Positions 54,770 to 62,398 of a stretch of 64,000 bases of DNA are shown here, piece by piece. The stretch comes from Ornithinibacillus scapharcae TW25. Lineage in GTDB: Bacteria > Bacillota > Bacilli > Bacillales > Amphibacillaceae. Made by a program: the position numbers and the translations under genes. The first letter of the stretch is position 1. Every line of letters begins with the position of its first letter. The DNA is taken from assembly GCF_000190475.1 (NCBI RefSeq), contig NZ_AEWH01000006.1, positions 62,001 to 126,000 of the forward strand. The letters are read 5' to 3'. The notes below the pieces were generated by a model. The model saw only the letters and a list, made by a program, of their open reading frames with translations, had not been told where the DNA came from and searched no databases.

Positions 54770-55505
54770 GGCTATCTTCCTTTGTTAGTTGTACATATAG
54801 GTCATCTAAATTGGCACGAGGCATATCAAACTGCTCACGCAATTCCTCTAACGTTCCTTGTGCACGAACATCACCATCGTGCAGGATAACAAACCGGTCA
54901 CAGTAGCGTTCAGCAGTTGCTAAAATATGAGTAGACATCAATATACCTGAACCGTTCTCTTTCATATTATCCATTAATTGAAGATATGACTGGATCCCTA
55001 GTGGATCTAACCCTACAAAAGGCTCGTCCACAATATAGAGTGGTGGTTCAATTAAAAACGCACACATTATCATTACCTTTTGTCGCATTCCCTTGGAAAA
55101 ATGTACTGGAAACCATTTCAGCTTTTTTTCTAAACGAAATTCTTTTAATAATACCTCTAACCTCTTCTCAAATACATCTTCTGGAACATTATATGCCATA
55201 GCTGTTAAGCGTAAATGTTCATATAATGTTAATTCATCATATAGAATAGGCATTTCAGGAATATAGGCCATTTGATTTCTATATTCTGATGGGTTTTCTT
55301 TAAAGGTTTTCCCATTAATCGAAATAGATCCTTTTTTAGGCTGCATCAATCCAATAATATGTTTAATGGTCGTACTTTTGCCGGCACCATTTAAACCAAT
55401 TAATCCAACTATTTCATTGGTATTTACTTCAAACGAAATACCATGGAGAACATTTTTATGGGTATACCCTCCAACGAGATTGTCAATATGTAATAAAGGC
55501 TCCAC
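54762..55505 (-). CDS. ecsA: ABC transporter ATP-binding protein EcsA
   Basis: A 247-residue ATPase, the same length as B. subtilis EcsA. Walker A GLNGAGKST (37-45), signature HFSKGMRQKVMIM, Walker B PPLYIVDEPFVGLDPLG and switch STHILATAERYCDR. The GTG at 55505 is chosen because GTAGGGGG is 8 nt upstream and it gives the family start MEPLLHIDNL. First gene of ecsA-ecsB, divergent from a structured RNA unit. Confidence 0.95.
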   Translation of the reverse strand: MEPLLHIDNLVGGYTHKNVLHGISFEVNTNEIVGLIGLNGAGKSTTIKHIIGLMQPKKGSISINGKTFKENPSEYRNQMAYIPEMPILYDELTLYEHLRLTAMAYNVPEDVFEKRLEVLLKEFRLEKKLKWFPVHFSKGMRQKVMIMCAFLIEPPLYIVDEPFVGLDPLGIQSYLQLMDNMKENGSGILMSTHILATAERYCDRFVILHDGDVRAQGTLEELREQFDMPRANLDDLYVQLTKEDSHV

Positions 55506-55720
55506 AAGCTTTCCCCCTACTTCTCTTATCACTTGATAAAAATTTTATCACTTATAGATATAAATTCCAAAGGAAACTCACAATAGATTTTCGACAACTT
55601 TCTCATATGGTCGGGTAGTTCGTTCGTGTTGCTTTACCCTAGTGACATACCAAAGGAACTTTTAGTTTAAATTTTTTTAAAAAAGAGGTATAGAACTTTA
55701 AAAAATGCTCAAAATACTAG

Positions 55721-56026
55721 TGTAGAGTCGAGGATGACTCACAGCAAGCCAATTTGTTACACACAAATGAGGTGTTAGTGTTGGAAAATAGTGAAGCTGC
55801 ACTAGAAAACAACATGAAAAAAACAAATGGGGTGTTGGTGAAAGATAATCTAATGCAATAAAACCCTTTTGTTAGAAGATGTCTCAACGCCAAGGGATAC
55901 TAACAAAAAGGTTTTTGTAAACCAGTTAAGAAGCTTTGGGCGAATTAACGGTACTACAAGTCCCCACATTAGTTTTATTGACCTCGACTCTACAGCAGGC
56001 ACGCCTTCGGGCGATGCCTGTTTTTT
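55721..56026 (+). ncRNA. Putative structured RNA with 13-bp terminal helix, unassigned
   Basis: TGTAGAGTCGAGG at 55721-55733 is the exact complement of CCTCGACTCTACA at 55982-55994, closing a 274-nt domain. One base later begins a strong terminator, CAGGCACGCC-TTCG-GGCG-A-TGCCTG plus TTTTTT (55996-56026). Inside are a 9-bp stem TTTTGTTAG/CTAACAAAA (about 55867-55907), a hairpin GGTTTTTGTAAACC and GGGG/CCCC blocks that could pair over long range (55829-55832 with 55962-55965). An AT-rich stretch upstream may hold the promoter. It also contains a possible 27-codon frame. It does not fit my memory of SRP RNA, 6S RNA, tmRNA or RNase P RNA. It lies between ecsA and hit. Confidence 0.65.
55778..55861 (+). 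other. Possible 27-codon ORF inside the structured RNA
   Basis: GTG at 55778 follows GAGG by 5 nt and reads MLENSEAALENN, MKKTNGVLVKDNLMQ, stop. The nucleotide motif ACAAATGRGGTGTTRGTG occurs at 55763 and 55823, 60 nt apart and so in the same frame (TNEVLVLEN and TNGVLVKDN). It may be a small peptide, a leader, or an accident of a duplicated RNA element. Given the strong RNA structure, coding is doubtful. Confidence 0.25.
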
Positions 56027-56118
56027 GGTTATTCTGTGAGAAATTAAACAATCCAAACACTTTACTTTTTGAGCGCCATCTATTTACAATAGAAGAAAAT
56101 GTTAGGAGATGAAATAAA

Positions 56119-56547
56119 TTGGCACATGAAGATTGTATTTTTTGTAAAATTGTTGCTGGTGAAATTCCTTCTGCCAAGGTGTACGAAGATGAACATGTTT
56201 ATGCATTCCTTGATATTAGTCAAGTAACAAAAGGGCATACCTTAGTTATTCCAAAAACTCATGTAAAAAACATTTACGAAACACCTAGTGAGGTTGCGAG
56301 TGAATTATTTTCTCGGGTCCCTCGAATTGCTAATGCAATAAAAACAGCTTTCCAACCTATTGGGATGAACTTATTAAATAACAATGAACCGGCAGCTGAT
56401 CAATCTGTATTCCATTTACATATTCACTTAATTCCTCGCTATGGAGAAGGCGATGGTTTTTCATCAAACTGGAAGGTGCATACGGATGATTACACCTCTG
56501 AGAACCTACAGAACATAGCAGCCGAAATAAACAAAGAAGTTAAGTAA
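56119..56547 (+). CDS. hit: HIT family nucleotide-binding protein
   Basis: A 142-residue protein, AHEDCIFCKIVAGEIPSAKV, with the HIT motif HLHIHLIPRYGEGDG (His99-x-His101-x-His103) and the zinc cysteines CIFC near the start. It hydrolyses nucleotide phosphoramidates or similar compounds. TTG start at 56119 with TTAGGAG about 10 nt upstream. Adjacent to ecsA as in B. subtilis; serC, found near here in B. subtilis, is absent. Confidence 0.93.
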   Translation: MAHEDCIFCKIVAGEIPSAKVYEDEHVYAFLDISQVTKGHTLVIPKTHVKNIYETPSEVASELFSRVPRIANAIKTAFQPIGMNLLNNNEPAADQSVFHLHIHLIPRYGEGDGFSSNWKVHTDDYTSENLQNIAAEINKEVK

Positions 56548-56669
56548 ATCTCCCATTATGTAAATGAAAAGTTTTTAGAATTTACTTTTTCTTTGCTGTA
56601 ATGTTTGATATAATATATATAAGTTTCTGCAACTGACAACGAGTGTACAGTTGAGGAACTAAAAAATAA

Positions 56670-56722
56670 GAGCTTAGATAAGCTTAGCCGAGGAGAGGTA
56701 CAAATGAATACAAGAGTTTTAG
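56670..56722 (+). promoter_or_regulatory. TRAP (MtrB) binding site over the trpP translation start
   Basis: NAG triplets occur with an exact 5-nt period: GAG 56670, TAG 56675, AAG 56680, TAG 56685, GAG 56690, GAG 56695, then GAG 56714 and TAG 56720 inside the gene. Spacers of 2-3 nt are the hallmark of tryptophan-activated TRAP targets. The last upstream triplets form the Shine-Dalgarno sequence (GAGGAGAGG), so bound TRAP would block translation of trpP, as known for B. subtilis trpP (yhaG). The mtrB gene is outside the window. Confidence 0.82.
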
Positions 56723-57219
56723 TCATTCTGTCACTACTAGTAGGGATAGGAGCAGCATTGCATTTTGTGATGCCACCAATTTATGGGGTAACACCAGATA
56801 TGATGCTAGCAATGATGTTCTTAGGGATTATGCTGTTTCCAAAGATTAATTATGTAATGGTGCTTTCCATTGCTACAGGAGTGCTATCTGCTTTATCAAC
56901 GAGTGCACCCGGTGGACAAATCGCCAATCTAATTGAAAAGCCTATTACAGCATTTATATTCTTTGCATTGTTTTTACTGTTGAAAGATAAGATTAATCAC
57001 AATATCACTGCACCAGTATTAACAGCAATTGGGACTATGATTAGTGGATCCATATTCTTAAGTTTTGTCCTATATGTTATCGGTTTAATGGATGGTGCAT
57101 TTCTGCTCGCTTTTACAACTGCTGTATTGCCAGCTGCAGGATTAAATACCGTACTAATGGTTGTGATATACCCTGTTGTTCAGCAGATTCTAAAGCGTTC
57201 AAAACCAATTACCGTATAA
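56704..57219 (+). CDS. trpP: Tryptophan transporter TrpP
   Basis: A 171-residue protein with five or so membrane segments, MNTRVLVILSLLVGIGAALH, FVMPPIYGVTPDMMLAMMFL, GIMLFPKINYVMVLSIATGV and LSTSAPGGQIANLIEKPITA, as in B. subtilis TrpP (YhaG). It imports tryptophan. Expression is probably controlled by TRAP through the site overlapping its start. A TATAAT at 56609-56614 is a likely -10 box. Followed by a terminator. Confidence 0.9.
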   Translation: MNTRVLVILSLLVGIGAALHFVMPPIYGVTPDMMLAMMFLGIMLFPKINYVMVLSIATGVLSALSTSAPGGQIANLIEKPITAFIFFALFLLLKDKINHNITAPVLTAIGTMISGSIFLSFVLYVIGLMDGAFLLAFTTAVLPAAGLNTVLMVVIYPVVQQILKRSKPITV

Positions 57220-57235
57220 TGATAACCATATATAT

Positions 57236-57265
57236 ATCCTCTGGCGAGTGTCAGAGGATTTTTTA
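57236..57265 (+). terminator. Terminator after trpP
   Basis: ATCCTCTG-GCGAGTGT-CAGAGGAT followed by TTTTT. Confidence 0.88.
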
Positions 57266-57420
57266 AAGCAACTAACTTATACATACTTCTATAGGAATAC
57301 ACCCTCATATGGTAGGGGTTGTCCTATCATAAGTCCCCATTACACAGGATACTAGTCATAGGTTGGATAAAATAGAGAGATAAAGGAAAAATTATAGTAT
57401 ACGGGAAGGAGCGGATTTTT

Positions 57421-57795
57421 ATGGCGAATGGAAAATCATTAGCCCTTGGAGTCTTATTCGGAGCAGCAGTTGGAGCAGCTGCAACATTACTAACGACTCC
57501 GACATCTGGTAAAGATTTAAGAACGAAGGTTAAAGATCAAAGTATCGAATGGAAGGAATTGCTTGAAAACCTCAAACAGGATGGGCTACGTTTAAAAAAT
57601 CAAATTGCAGCAACGTCCAAAGAAGGTGTTTCATTAATGAAAGATTTAACACACGAGATGAAGAACTCCATTGTAGAGTGGAAAGAATCGGTTGAGCCAC
57701 ATCAGCAAAATATTCATCAATATCTTGAGCAAATCGAATCAAGTCTGAAGGACTTAGAGGAAAAGGTTAATGCCGGTAAAAATAAAGAAGAATAA
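57421..57795 (+). CDS. yhaH: YtxH domain protein (YhaH)
   Basis: A 124-residue protein with an N-terminal glycine/alanine-rich membrane segment (SLALGVLFGAAVGAAATLLT) followed by PTSGKDLRTKVKDQ and a long amphipathic/coiled-coil region to the C-terminus. This is the YtxH/GvpP layout; position downstream of trpP matches yhaH of B. subtilis, a general-stress gene. I found no clear sigma-B promoter here. GGAAGGAGCG precedes the ATG. Confidence 0.88.
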   Translation: MANGKSLALGVLFGAAVGAAATLLTTPTSGKDLRTKVKDQSIEWKELLENLKQDGLRLKNQIAATSKEGVSLMKDLTHEMKNSIVEWKESVEPHQQNIHQYLEQIESSLKDLEEKVNAGKNKEE

Positions 57796-57801
57796 ACCGA
57801 G

Positions 57802-57832
57802 ACCAGCATCTTTTTAGGTGTTGGTTTTTTTA
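57802..57832 (+). terminator. Terminator after yhaH
   Basis: ACCAGCATC pairs with GGTGTTGGT (one G-T pair), followed by TTTTTT. Confidence 0.8.
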
Positions 57833-57863
57833 TCGATTTCTCCCGCTCATTCATTATGTAAAG

Positions 57864-57906
57864 AAAAAACCTGTAAACAATTTATATAATGTTTACAGGT
57901 TTTTTA
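57864..57906. terminator. Bidirectional terminator after opuAC
   Basis: AACCTGTAAACA and TGTTTACAGGTT form a 12-bp stem flanked by A6 and T6 runs, ending the opuA operon on the minus strand. Confidence 0.9.
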
Positions 57907-57910
57907 ATGA

Positions 57911-58813
57911 TTATTCTATTCCTTTAGTCCATTCCGCAACCTTATCTGGATTCTCTTCAATCCATTTAGCTGCTGCTTCTTCTTCATCCATACCCTCTGT
58001 AATATCAAGCATTACAGCTTCAAGGTCTGCTGTAGTCCAGTTGAAGTTATCAAGCACTTGGTATGCTTCAGGCATATCTTCTTTTAGACCTTTACGTACC
58101 ATTGTTTCAATTGTTTCAGCATCACCAAATGTACCATTAGGATCCTCTAAATACTTAAGGTCATATTTTTGGAATTTCCAATGTGGTGACCAACCAGTTA
58201 CAATAATTTCTTCTTCGTTTTCAATAGCTTCTCCTAGCGCAGTTGCCATAGCACCACTAGATGACGTCACAACTTCCCAATCTGCTAGGTTATCATATTC
58301 TTCTAATGTGCGCTGAGATGCGGCAACAACACCTGCACCTGGCTCAATACCAGTAATTTTCATGTCTGCTTCATCTGTTAAGTCGGCAATAGAATTTACA
58401 TCCATATAAGATGGTACAACTAAACCAATTTTAGCACCTTCTAGGTTTGGGCCTAACTGTTCCATTTGGTCACCGTACTCTTCGAATTGGCTTCCGTGTG
58501 TTCCAGGTAACCATGCTGCAACCATTGCATCGGCTTCACCTGTCGCAACCGCTTCCCACATAATAGCATTATCCAATCCTGTAAGCGTAACATCATAACC
58601 TAGATCTTCTAATACTTTACCGATAACGTTCGTAGATGCTATCTCTGTATCCCAATTTACATAAGCAAGATTTATTTCTTGTCCTTCGCCTACAGAAGAA
58701 TCACCTTCACCGCTATCTTTTGATGATGAATCATCCGAAGAACAACCTGCTGCGATTAAGGATAAAGAAAGTCCAGCAATTATCCCTAGACGCTTCCAAT
58801 TACGTTTAAACAT
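57911..58813 (-). CDS. opuAC: Glycine betaine ABC transporter, substrate-binding lipoprotein
   Basis: A 300-residue lipoprotein: signal LGIIAGLSLSLIAAGCSSDD with lipobox LIAAGC, a Ser/Asp-rich linker and a type II binding domain (INLAYVNWDTEIASTNVIGK, MVAAWLPGTHGSQFEEYGDQ, VTGWSPHWKFQKYDLKYLED) with the tryptophans that cage quaternary ammonium groups. It delivers glycine betaine or similar osmolytes to OpuAA/AB. Acidic surface composition suits growth in salt. Last gene of opuAA-AB-AC. Confidence 0.94.
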   Translation of the reverse strand: MFKRNWKRLGIIAGLSLSLIAAGCSSDDSSSKDSGEGDSSVGEGQEINLAYVNWDTEIASTNVIGKVLEDLGYDVTLTGLDNAIMWEAVATGEADAMVAAWLPGTHGSQFEEYGDQMEQLGPNLEGAKIGLVVPSYMDVNSIADLTDEADMKITGIEPGAGVVAASQRTLEEYDNLADWEVVTSSSGAMATALGEAIENEEEIIVTGWSPHWKFQKYDLKYLEDPNGTFGDAETIETMVRKGLKEDMPEAYQVLDNFNWTTADLEAVMLDITEGMDEEEAAAKWIEENPDKVAEWTKGIE

Positions 58814-58878
58814 ATCATTAACTCCCCTTCATAATTTTTTATATGGAACTTTTCATATAGAAAAGAAATCCTAAGAAA

Positions 58879-59736
58879 TTAAGCATTGTTTTGTTTTTTA
58901 TTTACACTTTGTGTAAAACGATCAATGATAATGGCTAAAATAACAATTCCAATTCCGGCAACAAATCCTGTACCAACATCAGAGCGTTGTAAGGCGGTTA
59001 ATACTTCTTTTCCAAGTCCTGGTGCCCCAATCATGGATGCTATAACAACCATGGATAGAGCTAACATGACTGTCTGATTAATTCCTGCCATGATAGTAGC
59101 TCTTGCCATCGGTAGCTCAACTTTAAATAATTTCTGAGCTCCTGTACTACCAAATGCCTCAGATGCCTCAACCAATTCTTTGGATACTTGTCGAATTCCT
59201 AAGTTTGTGAAGCGAACTGTAGGTGGCGTTGCAAATATTAAGGATGCAAATACACCAGGTACCAAACCAATTCCGAAGAACGCCACCGCTGGAATTAAAT
59301 AAACAAACGCTGGCATTGTCTGCATAAAATCGAGTACTGGCTTAAGAATCGCTTCTGCTGTTTTACTTTTGGCCATTAAGATACCTAGTGGCACCCCAAT
59401 AATAATGGATAATATACTAGCGATTAACACTAGTGTCACAGTACTCATTAGTTCTTCCCAGTAACCTTGATTATAAATGAGCCAAAGCCCAACGATTGAA
59501 AATACCATTAAACCTAGTTTCTTCTTGGAAAGAATAAATGCTAGAATTGCAATAACTAAAATAAATACAAAAGCCGGTATCTGCATGAGAACATCTTCAG
59601 AAAACCATTCCATGAAGTTCCCTAAATGTTCTTTGATTGGTTCAAATAGAAAGGAAAAGGTGTCCTTTGTCCATTCTGTAAAACTTTTTGCCCAATCACC
59701 TATCGGTATGCCTTCTGTAAACCATTCTTTAAACAT
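58879..59736 (-). CDS. opuAB: Glycine betaine ABC transporter permease
   Basis: A 285-residue permease with an N-terminal amphipathic region (FKEWFTEGIPIGDWAKSFTE) and seven or so membrane segments; the EAA motif region reads QVSKELVEASEAFGSTGAQK, LFKVELPMARATIMAGINQT. It matches OpuAB/ProW. Its ATG overlaps the 3' end of opuAA by 8 bp. Confidence 0.95.
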   Translation of the reverse strand: MFKEWFTEGIPIGDWAKSFTEWTKDTFSFLFEPIKEHLGNFMEWFSEDVLMQIPAFVFILVIAILAFILSKKKLGLMVFSIVGLWLIYNQGYWEELMSTVTLVLIASILSIIIGVPLGILMAKSKTAEAILKPVLDFMQTMPAFVYLIPAVAFFGIGLVPGVFASLIFATPPTVRFTNLGIRQVSKELVEASEAFGSTGAQKLFKVELPMARATIMAGINQTVMLALSMVVIASMIGAPGLGKEVLTALQRSDVGTGFVAGIGIVILAIIIDRFTQSVNKKQNNA

Positions 59737-60928
59737 GCTCTATGTTCACCTCACTATCCCCTGCTAACGCAGCAATGACGGCACCGCGTACGATAATACC
59801 TACAAGTTTCTCATTTTCCACTACAGCAACTGGTACTGGTGAACCATTGATGACATTAAAGATATCTTGCATCGATGTTTCCTTTGTGACCTCTTTAATA
59901 TCTGTACGTAAGATAGTGTTAATATCACGCACTTCTTGTTTTCTCGCTTCTGATGCATCATCTGCTGTTACATACCCTTTTAGATTGCGCTTGCTATCGA
60001 CCACTAGAATACTAGATATACCCGCTTCACGCATACGCTCTAAAGCGACACGCGGCCCGTGTTTTTCAATATTTATTGTCTCTGGACGCTTCATAATATG
60101 TTGTGCAGTCAATACTTTTGAACGATCAACATCCTCTACAAATCGTTCAACATATTCATTTGCTGGGTTTACTAATATTTCTTCTGGAGTACCGATTTGA
60201 ACGATTGTTCCGTCCTTCATTAAAGCAATTCGGTCACCAATACGTAATGCCTCATCTAAATCATGCGTAATAAAAATAATGGTTTTCTTCATGGTCGATT
60301 GCAGATCAATCAATTCATCCTGCATATCTTTACGTATTAATGGGTCAAGTGCTGAAAATGCCTCATCCATTAATAAGACTTCTGGATCGTTTGCCAACGC
60401 TCTAGCCAATCCAACACGTTGCTGCATCCCACCAGAAAGCTGATCAGGCTTTTGATCCGCATAACCTTCTAAACCAACTAACTTAAGAGCTTCCAGTGCC
60501 TTTTTTGTCCGTACCTCTTTAGGTACTTTCTGAATCTCTAATCCATATTCTGTATTCTGTAAAACGGTTCGATTTGGAAATAACGCAAACCGTTGAAAGA
60601 CCATTCCTAATTTATCTCTTCGAACTTGACGAAGCTGCTTTCGATCCATTTTAGCTAGGTCCTGTCCGTCTATCATCATACTACCTTCAGTTGGATTAAT
60701 TAGGCGGTTGATAAGTCTGACTAGCGTAGATTTACCACTACCTGAGAGTCCCATAATGACAAAAATCTCTCCCGGTTCAACCGTAAAGCTAGCACGATTA
60801 ACACCTACTGTACTACCGGTCTTCTTTAATATCTCTTCTTTTGATAAACCCTCTTCTAAAAGCGCTAATGCTTGTTTGGGGTTTTTCCCAAATACTTTCG
60901 TTAAATTTTTCGCCTCTATAATGGGCAT
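59729..60928 (-). CDS. opuAA: Glycine betaine ABC transporter ATPase with CBS domains
   Basis: A 399-residue ATPase: Walker A GLSGSGKST (60-68), Q-loop VFQRFALFPNRTVL, signature LSGGMQQRVGLARALANDPE, Walker B VLLMDEAFSALDPLIR, and two CBS domains from about residue 280 that sense ionic strength in OpuA. Start at 60928 (MPIIEAKNLT) follows AGAGGTGAAGGGT. First gene of the operon; the promoter region contains a perfect 20-bp palindrome. Confidence 0.95.
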   Translation of the reverse strand: MPIIEAKNLTKVFGKNPKQALALLEEGLSKEEILKKTGSTVGVNRASFTVEPGEIFVIMGLSGSGKSTLVRLINRLINPTEGSMMIDGQDLAKMDRKQLRQVRRDKLGMVFQRFALFPNRTVLQNTEYGLEIQKVPKEVRTKKALEALKLVGLEGYADQKPDQLSGGMQQRVGLARALANDPEVLLMDEAFSALDPLIRKDMQDELIDLQSTMKKTIIFITHDLDEALRIGDRIALMKDGTIVQIGTPEEILVNPANEYVERFVEDVDRSKVLTAQHIMKRPETINIEKHGPRVALERMREAGISSILVVDSKRNLKGYVTADDASEARKQEVRDINTILRTDIKEVTKETSMQDIFNVINGSPVPVAVVENEKLVGIIVRGAVIAALAGDSEVNIEHV

Positions 60929-61217
60929 ACCCTTCACCTCTTCCTTCATGTAAGTCCTTTATAAATCAATTAAACTCTCTATCTACTCAGGGTAAGTGTT
61001 TTAACAATCACCGAACAGCCACAATACAGATATACATAATTTCAAACCTTTTCAAATGCATATTTCTTCCCCATCACATAATTCATTAGGGAAGAAGTAG
61101 AGAAACATAACTAGATAAAAGTAAAACTGATTTTGCCGAATTGCTTACCTGATAACTATACACCTTTCTACCCATTCGCAACAAACTGTGTATTCCTTTA
61201 TTTTCGTTTATATTTTT

Positions 61218-61237
61218 TGTACAGTTTAAACTGTACA
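61218..61237. promoter_or_regulatory. Perfect 20-bp palindrome, likely operator of opuA regulator
   Basis: TGTACAGTTTAAACTGTACA is fully self-complementary. It lies 290 bp upstream of opuAA and 115 bp upstream of the GbsR-type regulator gene, in the 423-bp divergent region that otherwise holds no gene. A TATAAA on the minus strand about 10 bp past it and CATTAT on the plus strand could be -10 boxes. Binding by the adjacent regulator is inferred from position. Confidence 0.6.
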
Positions 61238-61351
61238 CATTATTCACAGGTGATACTTAGAAATCCTCCCAAATGCTCCCAAATCCGTATCAACTCCCCG
61301 TTTTAAAATTAGTTCAGACTGTTGTACCCTTATACTTGTTGGGAGGTTTGC

Positions 61352-61831
61352 ATGTTGGATTGCAACAACGAACATATTAAGAACAGTATTCTTCTAGAAT
61401 TCGCAAAAACCGTGGAATTGTTTGACTTATCCCCATTAGAGGCCAGACTCTTTGCATTTCTTTATATAGAAGGAGTGCCTTTAACATTGGATCAGATGAG
61501 CGAAGCATTAGGGAAAAGCAAAACATCCATGAGCACAGGAGTACGCAGTTTAGTAGATTTAAATCTAGTAAAGCGCGTATGGAAAAAAGGGGTTCGAAAG
61601 GATTTATTCCAGGCGAATGAACAGCTATTTAAGCAGTTTATGAGCTTTTATATGAAAAAATGGATTGTCGCAACAGAGGATCGAAAAGAGGCATTACTAG
61701 AACTCCAATCAGAATTGGAACAATCCGCCTTGGACCAAAGCAATGAACATATTCATAACAAATTAAATGACTTACTAGATTTTCATAACAAACTGGATGT
61801 ATTTTTTAAAGAAGCATCGAAGAACAAATAG
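61352..61831 (+). CDS. GbsR/OpcR-type winged-helix regulator
   Basis: A 159-residue MarR-like regulator, MLDCNNEHIKNSILLEFAKT, with the winged helix LFAFLYIEGVPLTLDQMSEA, LGKSKTSMSTGVRSLVDLNL and VKRVWKKGVRKDLF, typical of the GbsR/OpcR family that controls choline and betaine genes in Bacillus. Divergent from opuA, whose repressor it probably is. The ATG at 61352 follows TGGGAGGTTTGC. In B. subtilis the hpr (scoC) gene is found at about this place, and it is not present here. Confidence 0.88.
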   Translation: MLDCNNEHIKNSILLEFAKTVELFDLSPLEARLFAFLYIEGVPLTLDQMSEALGKSKTSMSTGVRSLVDLNLVKRVWKKGVRKDLFQANEQLFKQFMSFYMKKWIVATEDRKEALLELQSELEQSALDQSNEHIHNKLNDLLDFHNKLDVFFKEASKNK

Positions 61832-61868
61832 AAAATGGCTTATAGGAAACCCCTATAAGCCATTTTTA
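61831..61868. terminator. Bidirectional terminator overlapping yhaI stop
   Basis: AAAATGGCTTATAGG pairs with CCTATAAGCCATTTT, a 15-bp stem with A/T-runs, between the convergent regulator and yhaI genes. Confidence 0.88.
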
Positions 61869-62194
61869 TGTATCAATCGGATAAATTCCCCTAATAACTC
61901 TGGATAGTAGCCTTCACATTCTAATGCTAGTATGGTTTCAGTTGGATCTAACTTTTCCGTTAACATACCAACAAATCGCATAAGATGTGTCGAATAGTCC
62001 AGTAACCCTTCTTCTTTTTGTTGCCTATACTCCATGTTCAGCCGTTCAAGCATTTCAAAGAGTTCGGTATATTCTTTTTCCGTAACTCTTCTCTCCATTA
62101 TAAGTTTGGTAAAAGGGAACTTTTTTATATCAATAATATTGGTCAGTAATTGTATTTGAAATGTTGCTAGGTTATCAGCCTCATTATTATTCAC
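61853..62194 (-). CDS. yhaI: YhaI family protein (DUF1878)
   Basis: A 113-residue all-helical protein, MNNNEADNLATFQIQLLTNI, IDIKKFPFTKLIMERRVTEK and TILALECEGYYPELLGEFIR. It matches YhaI (DUF1878). Position between the hpr place and prsA is as in B. subtilis. GTG start with GGGAGGGAGC upstream. Function unknown. Confidence 0.85.
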   Translation of the reverse strand: MNNNEADNLATFQIQLLTNIIDIKKFPFTKLIMERRVTEKEYTELFEMLERLNMEYRQQKEEGLLDYSTHLMRFVGMLTEKLDPTETILALECEGYYPELLGEFIRLIHKNGL

Positions 62195-62398
62195 GTATAG
62201 CTCCCTCCCATCATAGTTCTTTATTACATATGGTATTCAAATTATATATACTCCAAGGAAACAATTTTTCTTGTTAAATTTCCTTAAAACCTATTGCATT
62301 TTTTATCATTAAATACTATTATCAAAAAGGCTTTTTTAAATTGACTCTAAAACTAATAAAAAAATCAGTTCGTACACCAATGAAAAGGAGGCATGATG

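Noticed and set aside
55721-56026. SRP RNA, 6S RNA, tmRNA or RNase P RNA
   Set aside because: No GGAAGCAGCC-type SRP loop, no tRNA-like CCA end or ALAA tag, no class B RNase P core, and length/structure unlike 6S RNA; left unassigned.
55850-56177. Two minus-strand frames of 68 and 83 codons
   Set aside because: They overlap the structured RNA and the hit gene on the opposite strand, lack ribosome-binding sites and look compositionally random.
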